Positions 39,001 through 52,900 of a stretch of 64,000 nt of DNA are shown piece by piece. Source of the DNA: Branchiostoma floridae (Eukaryota > Chordata > Leptocardii > Amphioxiformes > Branchiostomatidae); NCBI RefSeq assembly GCF_000003815.2, contig NC_049983.1:26099003-26163002 (forward strand). Direction: 5' to 3'. Made by a program: the position numbers and the translations under genes. Positions within the stretch are counted from its first letter, which is position 1; each line of letters opens with the position of its first letter. The notes under the pieces are model-generated. The model was not told the DNA's origin. It did no database searches and saw only the letters and a list, made by a program, of their open reading frames with translations.

Positions 39001-42000
39001 GAATTTGGAATAAATGTGTATTATGGAAGTACAATGTATCTGTCCATAGAGAGGTGCTTCCAGAATACAAACAGCATATTCATGGTTGAAATATCTAAAC
39101 AGAAATATCATATAAAAGTTAGGCTTCCACACTGTGCAGACAGCGTTTCCACAGGTTTTGAGCATGTTGGCATCAGTAGTGATATTTTGCTCACTGCACG
39201 CTTCTGTTTTTCAGTGTCCGTAGATAAATCTAACCCTATAGTGTACATATTAGACAAACTAAAGGTTACACCGATGTAATTACTAAGTCTTGTTCTTGTT
39301 TCCAAAATCTTTGATTGGTCCAGTGGTGACATTTTTTTCAACTACAATCATGTTTCTTTGTACTCTTCAGATACGAAGAGTACAAAGTGCAAGACCAATA
39401 TAATTACAATGGTGTGGCCTCATATAGCATTGCTATTTTTTTAAGGATAGTCTAGAAATAGCAAAATCTTTTTGCTGCAAAGAGTTGAAGTTCCCTTGCC
39501 AAACTGGTCTGTAGTGTGGCTTTAAGGCCGCATTATACGCTCCTCAACAGAGCATTTTCAGCCTTAACCGCACACTAAGTTGTTTCCCACTGGACATTGC
39601 ATTAATGCAGAGTTAAGGCCGGGCCCATTAATCATCACTCATCATCTGGGTCTTTCCCTGAGTGCAGGAGAGGCCAGTACCCCACCCCTGACAGCTAGCT
39701 AGTGGGGGTGGTCACGCCACATTATGCCTCAGGAGTACTTATCTTGCCACCCTTCCAAAACACATGTGCCTGAAACAGGATCTGTTTCCAGGACATTTCT
39801 CCAGGTCCTACTTCTACTTCTACTTCTCTTCAAAGACAATGAAACTATGTGATTTAGGCAAAATAACCTTCTAGTAGGCCAGAATTAATGGCACAATGAG
39901 GGAGGGAGGTTGTGTTCTACAATTACCTGCCATCAGACTGTGCCAAGAAAAAATCTAGGAAGAATGCCATGAACATTTTTGCTGTTTTCAAGAAGTGACT
40001 GCCATGTCTTAACATAACTTTGAATTTGAACTAAGAAATGAGTCAGACACAAAACCCTGATAAGTTAACAAAATGTTTCTCATGAAGTTACATGTATGAG
40101 GGCCATCTAAAATGTATCATTGGGTAGAGAGTTTGTGGATGTTTCCCTGGGACTCCATCAGGGGATTGCCTATCAGTGCACTGGTCACTAAAAGGTCAAC
40201 CATATTTCCTTTCACCTCATGTCCTGCTGTGACACAAGCTGCCCTGCAAATGTGGAGAAAAGCAAAAGCAAGTCTCTTTGAGAACAAAATCAAGTCAGAC
40301 CAAATGAAACAGTGATTCATACTATCATTATGTACTTACACTCACATGTAAGCTTGTCTTTAGACTTATAAAATGTACATCTATTTTAACCACTAAATTA
40401 TATAAAAAGTTAGCACTTGAAAAAAGACAAAAACATTGTCTGGCTGGGCATTAAAGAAAGAGGGTCTGCATGGGGGGTCCCGACAACGATTTACGCTGAA
40501 TTCAGAACAGACAGATAGGGACCTGTATCAGGTGACCTATTAGACCATGTCAGGTGGTCTGTCAGGGTACTCCACTTGTAAGCTCCTCCAATAAGGACTT
40601 GGTTATGTCTCAAGTTCACTTTTATATGGATTGGTCTGTTATGAATAGGTAACTTTATATTCAACTTAAGAAAAAGACAGCTTACTAGTATACAAGTTGA
40701 AAACTGAAGAAGAGAAAAACAAGGCTGTGTCAAAGGGGTACATGATGCTTGGCCCCTTGCCTTGCATGCAGTGCGTGGATAATTGATATGCTACACAAAG
40801 TTAGCCCCACAGATAAGGCCAGAAGACCTTCTGCCCAGCTGCAGCCAGGCTCTTCTCCTAGAGTGATTGATTACCAGGAACTACATGCACATAGGCCTTT
40901 CACTGGCTGTTGTGTCCCAAGTAGCGATAGCTCCTTACTGAAGTTCTTCTAAAACAAACACTGAAAGCTCTTAGGCTTGGCTTTAGGTAGGAACTAGTCC
41001 CATCTCTTCCAAAAGTCAAAACTAGAGTCTCTCTTGCTGTTGTTCAGATACTGGACATAGATGGAGGGGTCTGTGGGCCATTGTCAATGTCAGTATAAAA
41101 AAACAGAGTTGTGGGAATTGTAAGTCCTACTCAATGTGACAGTTAAGTAAACTAAAGAGGACTCATTTCAACAATAGTTTTAGTAGTCTAAGTAAATGAA
41201 GGACTATTGATCAATAGAGCACTTCAACATACATTGTATGCCTGTTTGCAGCTCTCAGGAATTGTCTTATAGAAGATGCAATTGTGTCTTCCCTACACTT
41301 GCAATGTAAGATTTCAGAAAGCACATGCAAAATGGAACCACAACTAATATTAGTAATATTGAAGACAAAAAACTTCTCCACTCATTGCAATTCATAGAAG
41401 CACCAGGAATGATCAGCTAAGTATACAGACATTACCTCCTGTAGTGGAGTAGTATCCTGTGTTTGTTTAAGTTAGTTCTGCCAGATGAGCCATGTAATTA
41501 GGGAATTAGGAAGATCCTCAAGTCCAGACACCAATGGTGACAGATGTGGGTCAGTGTAGCTATCTGTGTCAATGATGCTTGTTTCTTTTTTCTGTATTCT
41601 ACATACCTAGTCAAACCTTGCCATACCTGTACCTAATAGCTGTATATAGAAAGCCCATGTACAGGCTGCATGAAATCCCCTTCTAGGTACCTAGCCTCCC
41701 CTGCTCTGTTACTTGTACATAGCCTGGCCTGGCCTGGCCCAGAATCTTGGAGGGTGACATCATGTGACATACCTAGGGCTGAGTCATGTGACTGGCCTAG
41801 TACAGCCACTAGCATATATGTCTGAACTATAGTCAATCTAAGAAGAAGTGTGCTGGACAAAGGCAACTGTTTGCCCTCTTTACACTCAGTAGTGAAATCT
41901 ACTTTAGAAGTAAGTGGGCTGAAACCAAATAGATTTTCCTGAATTTCCAGTTAGGGGTTAACAGTAGTTACAATTATAGTGGTTCCTGGGGCACAATAGT

Positions 42001-43879
42001 GGTTCCTGTCTGAGGAAACCATTGAAAGTAATGAATTAATTATAATTTATCTGACACTAAACACTATCAAGCTAGTCTATACTGTATACACATGTAGTTA
42101 AAATCCCTGACATGCATGTTTGCTTCGACAATTCAAAGAGGTATAACAATAAACATTTTTTTCATCTTGTAACCCACGTTGAACTATCAACCATAATGTA
42201 AACAAACCCATGCCAGCTGCAGGCTTGCACTCCATTTCAAACCTGCAGACTCCCTGGGGTTTCTAAGAGGACCATGGTAGTAAGTTGTTCCTAAGACCAA
42301 ATTTGCCAAGCATTACTACAAGGAAAACATACATTACATGTAAACAAGTGCATGATTACTGCAAACTACTTTCCTTTCTCCCAATCCCATTGTCAGAGAC
42401 CCTGGGCCTTTGTAGTCACTATCTAGTTTCCAACAGGAAAACAATGCTAAGGTGGCTGGGGATTAACCCATGTACCACTTGTTAATATAAGGGTCAACTG
42501 TGACTAATAGCTGTGGCAGAGAGCATTAATGCTCTTGTAATGCTCACTAATTGGCTCAAGACTCTGCCTGGCTGACAGTTGAGGGAGGGGTACATGGACA
42601 GCTATAATAGGCGCGAAATCACCATGTTAAAGTGCCTTATGCTGGCCTTAATGCTGGTATAATGTTTCTGGCCTTAAAGCGGCATTCCAGACCAGTTTGG
42701 CAAGGGTAGTTAGGAGATTGCAATTCATTGAACAACATTTAGTACAGCATGTCTGATGCCATGCTTTTGATAGACATACAGATGTACAAATGTAGCACAG
42801 TATTTTTGCTATGTAGAGGAGAGATACATTGTATGTACATTTATTGATGTATAACTTTTGTTCATCGGTAATCTATCTATACATGTTTACTGTCCTACTA
42901 CATGTAGGAAATTATTCAATACTCACAAAAGGGAAAGAATTGGTAAAAAATCAGAGTGTATTGTTACATCACTTGTGTGTTGTAATGCTAGTTCACCTTT
43001 ATCCGCGGGGTAACCTATATCCGTTGTTTGGCAAAACAATGTATTAAGGCACATCAGTTTGACAGGTGGTAGTTTCAAAGTCAAACTGCAATGTACTGAA
43101 AATATTGAAATTTAAACCATTGTCCGCCAACGTGATATCCCCAAATACCCTGTTTTTAAAAGCAACGGATATAGGTTACCCAACAGATAAAGGTCAACTA
43201 GCGTTACAAGGAATATTGAATCTTTGTGTTGTGACAGGTTGATAGATTCTAGATGCCTGACCTTGAATAAGATGACATTAGGTCACACCAATCTGTTCCA
43301 TTGGCTCTCAGATATTTTGAACTAAATATTTATATAAGGAAGAAATGTGTCCTGTATTGTGTGTTTTTATTTTGTTTATGTACATGAGGAGAAGACCTCG
43401 ATAAGCAGGGTCTGCTTTCTGTGTCATCCTCTTTAAAGAAATGTGAATAAAAAATAAAATTAAAAAAAAGGAAAAAATGAAAAGAAGTGGCAGTTTTGCA
43501 TAATGACCAATTCAAAGACAAGATCTTCCAAGATCTTCAGTTCAGCATTACTCTTTTGAAATTCAAGAACCAACGAACAAAATTGGTGTGGCCTTACACA
43601 AGCATTTACTGACCATTGTCCACGTAACCCCCTCCCCACCCCCTGACCGCTAGACGCGGACCGTGCGCGGAAACACGGCATGGACGAGTTTATCCAGGCG
43701 GACCCCTGCAAGTTCGACCACCAGGACCTGTTCGAGATGGTGCAGAGGCTCACGCTGGACCATAGATTGAACGACTCCTACTCATGCTTGGTACTGTTGT
43801 TTCTATATTTTTTACCTTTGGTAGCGTTTAAAGTGTGTGTGTGTGTGTGTGTGTATGTGTGTGTGTGTGTGTGTGTGTA

Positions 43880-43922
<43 letters not shown>

Positions 43923-46900
43923 AAGTTAACCAGGACCTGTTCGAGATGGTGCAGAGGCTCACGCTGGACCACAGATTGAACGACTCCTACTCATGCTTGG
44001 TACTGTTGTTTCTATATTTTTTACCTTTGGTAGCATTTAAGTGTGTGTGTGTGTGTGTGTATGTGTGTGTGTGTATGTTTGTGTGTTTGTGTGTGTGTGT
44101 GTGTGTGTGCGCGCAAGTTAACCAGGACCTGTTCGAGATGGTGCAGAGGCTCACACTGGACCACAGATTGAACGACTCCTACTCATGCTTGGTACTGTTA
44201 ACAGTTGTTTCTATATTTGTTATCATTGCGGCTTGTGCCCTTAATCATTCAATTTGAAATGTCGCCTCTCTGAGACGTACACATGTAAACAAACATTGAG
44301 TAATAATGTCATTATTTTTGAAAGAGCTGCTGCTGTAGTTTTATTCCATTATCAAATGCAGAAACAAGGACCAACTGTCAGTTTATCTCAGGACAGATGG
44401 TCATACTAGCACTGAACTGCTGTTTATTTGTTTGTTTGTTTTGAGATGGTTCATCCCCAGAAAGGTTTTTTGTACTAGACAAGACAAGCTATGTGCTTCT
44501 ATTCATTTGTTTGTGAGGGTTGGTTCAAGCAAGGACAGGTTTTCAAAGTAGACAAGTTGCCAGTGTCTACTAGTTTGTTTAATTGTTAGGAGTAGGTTGG
44601 TTTAGCCCAGGATAGGTTTTTGTGCTTGGCGAGTACTGTGCGCGGTACGGGCTGCTAGGCTGACAATGTTTACTAGTTTGTTTATTTGTTTAGGGTTGAT
44701 TTAGCCCAGGACAGGTTTTTGTGCTAGATGAGTACTGCGTGCAGTACGGAGTGCGAGGCTGACAATGTTTACTTGTTGGTTTGTTTACTAGTTTGTTTAC
44801 TAGACGCTTGTTTGCTTGTTTAGGGTTGGTTCAGCCCAGGACAGGTTTTCGTGCTAGACGAGTACTGTGCGCGGTACGGGGTTCGAGGCTGCCACCGCCA
44901 CCTCTGCTACCTGAACGACCTCCTGGGGAGGGCGGAGAACGGCACCATGATCGACCCCACCCTCATGCACTACAGCTTCGCCTTCTGTGCGTCGCATGTG
45001 CATGGCAACAGGTGGGTGCATTTTGTTTTAAAAAATAAAAAAAAAGTTTTCTAAAATTTTCTTGTCCTAAAAGGCAAGTACACACAAAAAATTTACTTGG
45101 CGGGGCGCAAACCAATTTTTCACTTGCCCCAAATCCAAATGTTACTTTGATATGCATTTTCACGTCAAGCAATGGAATTCTTATTATTGCCTCTATTTTT
45201 TTTATGCTGATCAATGCTTGATGTCATGACTGTAAAAAGTAACAGGTATATCAAAATATCACTTAATAGAAAAATCTTACTTGCCCTATTGGATGAGTGT
45301 GATAGGACAAGCACTTGCCCGTTCAGCATTTTCACTTGCCCTGGACAATAGGACTAGTGGACTTGTCCAACCCTGCATCATCTGTTGCCCAGGTGAATGT
45401 TTCTTCCAGTTCTTACTTGCAGTGCTGTAGTCTTACTACAATACTGACATGATGACCAGTCTACATCCTTGATGAAAGCTCCTTGCCCTGACTAAATTCA
45501 CTCTGAAATCATGTGTAAGGTTAATAGACTTTCCCCTTGGAGTTCTCATTCTGATATCCTGATCTTTCTAAATCCAACAAAGAACCAACAAATAAACTTA
45601 GTTTGGCGCAAGCAATACTTTTGCAAATTTTGTGGTGATGCTCATTTTTCAATGTCTTGGTTTTGAAAACATCTAAAGGTTTGAAGTACATTGTAATTCC
45701 TTTCAACTCAAACTAAACAGCCATCTCCAAGCTTCACCTTAAATCGAACCATTACTCAACCTGTACTCATAACCATTACCAAACCATATCTGTGTTTAGC
45801 GACACCTGTCCTGCAGTACAATGTAAACCAGTCAGAATTGCCCTGAAGAAGGTGACAGACAGTCACTTAATCCTTGGTGAGAATAAAGCATTCAATTCGG
45901 TTGTGTAAAAAATAGTCTTTACGCAGAACCATTACTCACCGCTCATTTTTACACATTTTGTAACAGATTCCTGACATTTCTAGAAAGATCGCTAGCATAG
46001 AAATTTGTGCTTGGAGACCATCATGGAAATCCCAAACAACTTTGCCGCTCTCTCCAACCTTCCCCTTAAACTGACCCTTTACTCACTGCACAAATTTTTG
46101 CACATTTTGTACCAGATTACCAACGTGTCAAAGATTGATTGCTAGCACATTTAGGTGATGTTTACTGTACAATGTCTGTGCTTTGAGACCATCATGGCAA
46201 TCCCAAACAGTCATTTCTGCTATCCCCAAAGCTTGCCTATCAGTCATGATCACCGCAGTTTCCAAACATTTTGTAATAGATTCCTATTTTTCTAAAAAGA
46301 CTGCCTACTAGTATGTATTAAGGTATTTTGTCCCTATAACTCCCCCTTCAAACCAGCATGGTTCACGGTTAGGATATCTGTGGATTTGAGATTGTAAGAG
46401 TGTTCCTGGTTGAGTTGTAGGTGGTGGAAAATGGCAGAGGAGTTAGTAGCCATTAGAGCTATAGATCTGCAATGTCACTGACTGCTAGTAGTATTAAGGT
46501 ATTGGTGTTGTTTCTGTGCTTTGTAACCACCAAGGAACAAGAACTCAAGGCATTATCCTCAACTCTAATTAAAAGGCCATTTTCGCCTGCTGCTCGAGGC
46601 TTCCCCAAAACTGTGCCATGTCTCATTGCAAGTAGTATTAAGGTATCTGTATTATTTCTGTACTTTGGAACCATCAGGGAACAAGATCCTTCTTAAGTCT
46701 AACCAAACAGCTATTTGGGCCTGCTAAACTGTGCCATAACTCGCTGCTAATACAAAGTTAACGTAATGTTAGTATTACGGTATCTGTGCCGTTTCTCGGC
46801 TTTGTAACCATCAAGGAACAAGAAAGCAATCCTCAAGTCTTACCAAATGGCTATTTCTATCTGCTCAAAGATTACCCTAAACTGTGCCATAATTCACTGC

Positions 46901-49900
46901 TAGTAGTATTAAAGTACTATCTGTATCATTTCTGTTCTTTGGAACCATCAAGGAACAAGAATCCTTCTCAAGTCTAACCAAACAGCTATTTCGGCCCGCT
47001 AAACTATGTGATAACTCGCTACTAATACAAATGTAACTTAGTATTACTGTATCTGTGCCGTTTATGTGCTTTGTAACCATCAGGGAACAAGAAAGCAATC
47101 CTCAAATCCAACCAAACGACCATTTCCGTCTCCTCGAAGCTTTCCCTAAACTGTGCCATATCTCACTGCTTGTAGTATTTAGGTATTTGTATTATTCCCT
47201 GTTCTTTGTAACCATCAAGGAACAAAAAGACATTATCCTCAAGTCTAACCAAACGGTAATTTCCGTCTCCTCGAAGCTTCCCCTAAACTGTGCCATAACT
47301 CACTGCTTGTAATACATGTATCTGCATTGTTTCTGTACTTGAAACCATCAAGGAACAAGAGGGCATCATCCTCAAGTCTAACCAAACGACCATTTCCGTC
47401 TCCTCGAGGCTTCCCCTAACCTGTGCCATAATTCACTGCCCTCCAGTGACAGAGGCACTTTGTGCGCACAACTGACGCGTCATCTTTCACGGCAACACCA
47501 GATTGCCTTTTCTCAAACAGCCTTATTTGTCAACCAGCCCGAGATAAGCCAGAAGACTGCCTCATTGCTCACTCTACAAGCCTCACTGCAGAGGCCAAAC
47601 CAGGTCATTTTGATGTCTCTTATAGTATTCATTGTATTATATAGTTGATTAGACACTACTTTTATGTATCGCACTATCTACTACTAGGACGCCAAGCTAC
47701 CTCCTATTTAAAGTACATTCAACAGCTCCTAGGAGATTACAGTGACCAGATCACCGCAAAGCAAATTAGTCATCTAGCTGCCGACAGAAGGTCTTGGAAG
47801 AAAATTACAGTCGCCTGCGTCGCAGCCGACCAATGATGATGATGACTATCTACTTGAGACTTGGGCATGATTTTGCAAAAAAATAAAAAATTAGCTGCTC
47901 TCTCTCACACTACATGCTGAAGTCACCCGTATGTCTTTATTAAGGTTCTCCATCACAAAATGGCAGGGAGACAATACAAGTGATTATCTAGCCTCCGTTG
48001 CAGTCTTCAAATGGGGCTGGTTTTTATTATTATTATTTTTTTGGGGGGGGGGGGGCGCTAGTTCACGATTTTCAAAGTTGGCTAGGTTCTCTTATGCCAG
48101 GAAAGGGAGTTTGCTGAGGGAGAGAGTTTGCGTGGAAAGGACTTTGCCCGTTCCTGGCATAAGAGACTCTTGCCAATGCTGAAAATGGTGAACCAGTCTC
48201 CTAAAATAAAATCCAGTCCCGCTCGAAGACTGCAATGGAGGCTAGTGAATATTCACTTCTGCTAGATGTCTGTCTCCCTGCAGAATGGATTCGTAATGAA
48301 AATTACTTGACTAGAACAAAATCCTTGCACCCAAAGTTTTATAGAGATAATACATGTACAGTAAGGCTTTCTTAATGTCCGCTTGCTAAAATTTTTGCAT
48401 AAAATTTCCAGGAACCAGCAAATTACATTGTCCTGGCCCCATACAGGTTTGTTATCTTGAGAAAAAGACAAGCTTGCTTCATCCCTCAAACCTATGGCCT
48501 CTGACACCAATGACAGACGGTTCATACATGGTTGATTATTTGCATTCCCTTATCTATATTTTTTTTTGATACAATGATTTTGCGATCATGGTCACAACAA
48601 GGCTGTATCACAAATTACACATCTGCAGTCAGTATGATGGTTCCCACAGATGAAGAGGTCCTGTGATAACAAACTGCCACAAACAAAGATTTATAGTAGT
48701 CACCATTTACACATGTAATAAGCTAAGGGCACAACCTGCTGTATGTGCAATTTTTCCGTAAATTTTTTGGGAGGCCATGTCCGCCACTTATTTCTGAAAA
48801 CGTTCAGGCTGTACAGGGCAGGCGCGTCATCCGTACTGGCACGTACGGGGGGCAAATCCGCAACCCAATGGCACACAAAATTTTGCCTACACGTAAAGTT
48901 TTACGGCGTGTCTGCATGCTCCAAAATCTGTCCTATGAATTTGTACGGAGGCAGTACTTACCACTTACGGATCCCAAAAGATTTGTCAACGTTTTGGCAC
49001 GTAGACAGCATGTATTCGCACATATGGCGAGTTGTGCCCTTAGCTAAAGTCTGCTTCAAGAACAGTTTTGAGATACGTACATGTTGTACCTAGCCTAGGT
49101 ACCATCCGGAAAGTAGTTCGCTCCGGCGTTCATTATATACTATATACAGTCGCTTCTAGCTCTGACGTTCATTATACACTATATACAGTCGCTTCTCTGT
49201 GCTTCCGTCTGGGAACGCAGACCATCTTAACGTCTGGAATCGTCCAAATTTTGGAAGCAGGTGCTGATTGGTCCCTACACATGAGCGAATATGGAATGGA
49301 TTCAAGCGCTCGTTCAAACAGACGTTCCAACACTGGACAAGCCCTCCGCCCGCTTGTGGGACCTGTTGTCATCGAACAAGCGCTCTAGAACCTATTCCTA
49401 GATTCGCTCATTAACTGAAGTTACCGCCAAACGGTTTGAATGCGCACATCTCCTGACGGATAGCAGAAGCGAACGTAGAAGCAAACTACTATCCGGATGG
49501 TACCCAGGCTACATGTATGTTGTACCCGCTTGTTTGGTTGTTCGTTAATGGCACCAGCCGTAGGCAATAGCTGGTATGGGAAATCTTACTAACCCTGTTT
49601 GACAAATTGCTTAATAACTACTTGTTACAAACAATGGATGGTCTCTGTGGGGATCCTTAATATCATGGGCGAAGAAGAGATTAAATTAAGAGATGAAACA
49701 ACCCATTGATATCCCAAAATGTGTCACAAAGTGATCTATTAGAACAAAAATGTTCTTGAAATACTTTTCAATATTGTATGAATTTTGAACCAGTTACTTA
49801 CTTGTTACTTGAGGACAATGTTTATAGCATGTCAAATGTGTCAAGTGAAGATTTCTTCATGTCCAAACTTGACGCTATGTTGCTGTCTTGCAGACCGGAC

Positions 49901-52900
49901 GGTATCGGCACAGTAACTTACGATGAGAGAGACATTTTTGAGGATATCAAGGAAAGGCTGAGGTGCTTCTTAGAGAATCAAATTTCAAACTTCAGGTAAG
50001 GCAAATTTCTTACATATTTTAAAGATTCTTATAATGTTACCTAAAAGAGATTTACCTGTACCCAGTTGATATTTTGTTGTTACTCCTCAGCTTTTGCTAT
50101 ACAATGTACTGAGCAGATTATTACTCCCTCTTGCTTGGTTTCTAACTAAGAAACTATTTCTTGAACAGATGGTGACTCTTAAGAATATCTAGAAATTCAA
50201 GTCTTAATTTCTTGTTTGAATGCTTTCAACTTTCTAGCAATATTATTTTTCTGAAGAGCACACTAAACCGTAGGTCCTTCTGTGTATACAACAGTAAGGT
50301 TTCATCTAGTATTTTATGTCACAAGAGAGAAACAAAAGAAACAAATGTTGATGGTGTTGAGTTCCTTTCTTCCTCCCCAGGTACTGTTTCCCATTTGGAA
50401 GACCAGAAGGCGCATTGAAAGCCACGTTGTCTCTGTTGGAGAGGGTAAGGGATTGTCATATTCCTCTTATAAGATGATTCATATTTTTGAAGATTGATTC
50501 ATGGTTACTTCTAGGCACTATATAAAGATAAAAACAGCTTTAGCTTTTAATTTAATACGAAGTTAGAATATGAATAGAATAAAGCCATGAATATCTGTTT
50601 GAAAGAAGAAAACTGTGGGTATTTTCTTTAATTTTAAACACCCATTTTTGAAAATGTGTAGGCCCTGTACATCGTAGTGTTCATTATAACTAAAGCCTTG
50701 TTTTCAAACATACAAAAAAGTCTTTAATTTTTCTATAGTAAATTAAGCAGTTCTTCTTTACATGATATCAGTCAATGGCAAATAGATCAGTAACTGGATA
50801 AAAATTCAGACAGCAACCACTATCATCTTCTGTCCTATGACCTTGTGCCCCCCTCCCCCCCAGGTGATGATGAAGGACATAGCCACTCCTGTTCCGCCGG
50901 ACGAGGTCCGAGCTGTCATCAAGTCCTGCATGGAGAAGGCCGCCCTCATCAACTACACCCGCATCTCCGAATACGCTCGCATCGAAGGTTCCTAACATGC
51001 ACGCTAACTCTAATGTGTCGTGGCTTTCACTATTGTGCCCCTTTTCCGAATTGTTGTGACCTTTCAGTGACCTGATAATGCCCCTTCATTGTTCAGACCT
51101 TGTCTCACCACTGTAATGTTTGTGGTTTTCTCTATGATAATGCCCCATGCCCCATAAGTTTGACCGTTTACTGACCATGTAATGCCCCTTCATTGTTTTG
51201 ATGCCCCATTGTTTTTGACTGACCTTATGGTCCCCCCCCCTCCCATCACTTGAACTTGACTCCCATATTTAGCCCCTTTATCAGAATTGCCGGCCATTGT
51301 TTTAGAAACAAAGCAGAGCTTGCAAGTGAACTCATACTGTGGAAGCCAGCACACGGGTATACACATGCAGGGCGACCTCGACTAACCTACATAGACCAGC
51401 TTGCCCGTGATGTGGGGCTTTGGGTCGAAGACCTAAAGAACGCTATGGGGGACAGAGACGTCTGGAAGGAGAGGGTGGACTTGGTCTGGGCAAGCAGCCC
51501 GCGATGATGATGATGATGATCAGTTTTTACTTGGCTAACCCTATGTTCCGCCTCCCTAACTTTTCCCCAAGATGCACCCAGAACTAAACTATCCATCTAA
51601 CATGAGTGGTCCTTATCCTGGCCTATTTACTACACGAATGTACAGTAATTTGTTTTGTGACGGTGCACTTGGCACGGTGCACTTGGCACCCTTCTGAGCT
51701 GAGCTTCAATCATGTACAATACATACAACTGAGTTTTTTTTTCAATTGATGTGCTTTGCATCGGAGCATCGCATTACGCTCTTGAGCTGTCTCCAAATGT
51801 CAATGTCTTGGCCAAAATCTCTCCCGGAAAAGCATTTCCTCAACAAAGTATGGTTGCAAGTCGCATCTGGCGAACTTTGTATTTTGAACACTGTTGTATG
51901 ATACCCAGTCTTATCCTATGGTTCCCAGAAATTGCATGTCACACAGCTGAGCTTCTAAGATTGCTTGAACTTTCTAAGTGTATATGTCAACGTGTTACCA
52001 AAAATATCTCCCGGAAAAGTCAGCTGCACCAAACAAAATATGGTTGCGCCATGCAACTGAGTAGTTTGAACTCTGTTATATTATACCCAGTCTTACCATA
52101 TGGTTCCTAGAAAATGCATGCGGCACAGTTGAGATTCTAATATTACTTCAAGCCCTTGAGCCGTCTCCAAATGTCAATGTGTTACCAAAAATATCTCCCT
52201 GAAAAAGCGGTTCCTTCAAGCCAGGTGTGCTGTAGCTGGCTGATAAGCGCCCAGTCCTTAAGGTGTCAGAGTTTGAGTCTTGGCCTTGAAATATTCCGGG
52301 AAATGCTTTAGGAAACGTAAGTGGTTCCAGGAAAATGGGTTGATGGAGGAGACATGATGCAGGGATGGTTTGTAGAGTTTAAGGTCAATGTTTAAAAAAG
52401 ATGTTGGGATCCTCAGGCCTTCAGAATCAGAGTATGGATTTTTCCATCAAGTGTCATTTTGTACAGAGTTGGAGCATACACAAAGTTTGTCCTACAGTAT
52501 TTCTCGTCATATGTAGTATCAATCATCACCCACTCTTTTTTAGCATCAGGAGTTTTCTTGCTTTTTCATTGTGATGAGAAACATGTCCAGCAAGTCTTTA
52601 CTGATGGCATTTCTGTAGAAACGGTGGAAGGATACCCTTAGTTGTTTGGATATTGGGTCATTGTTTGAGTTCGAGTTTGCCCTTTAGCTCATTGTTGATG
52701 GTAGATATGGCCATAAATGGTAGATATGGCCTGTCTTAATTTGCTCTCCCCTTCCCTTCTCAACTTGCATCAAGGCTTGGCTCAAATATGAAACAAAAGC
52801 TAAATATTTGCCACATTCTAAAATACAATTACCCATTTTTTTTAAAAATTCGCAGCAGGTAGTTGACTTTCATTTGTACATTTGTATATTTGTGAATGTA

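Larger units (their letters stand above)
37313..43653. other. intron w10-w11
   Basis: 6.3 kb. 37.6-39.4 kb is AT-rich and has a short direct repeat (tcagttatactggaatctga / tcaattatactgaaatctga at 37,676 and 37,578). 39.5-42.7 kb is the TIR element and 43.0-43.2 kb a MITE. No further exon seen. Confidence 0.6.

Noticed and set aside
43680-44257. ORFs rich in Cys/Val
   Set aside because: They are translations of (TG)n tracts joined to the triplicated w11 end.
44690-44770. Alternative copy of exon w12
   Set aside because: Contains TGA at its second codon and lacks the rest of the exon.
48743-49093. Two overlapping ORFs of 100-116 codons
   Set aside because: Both lie inside a TIR-bounded MITE, overlap in different frames and show no domain.
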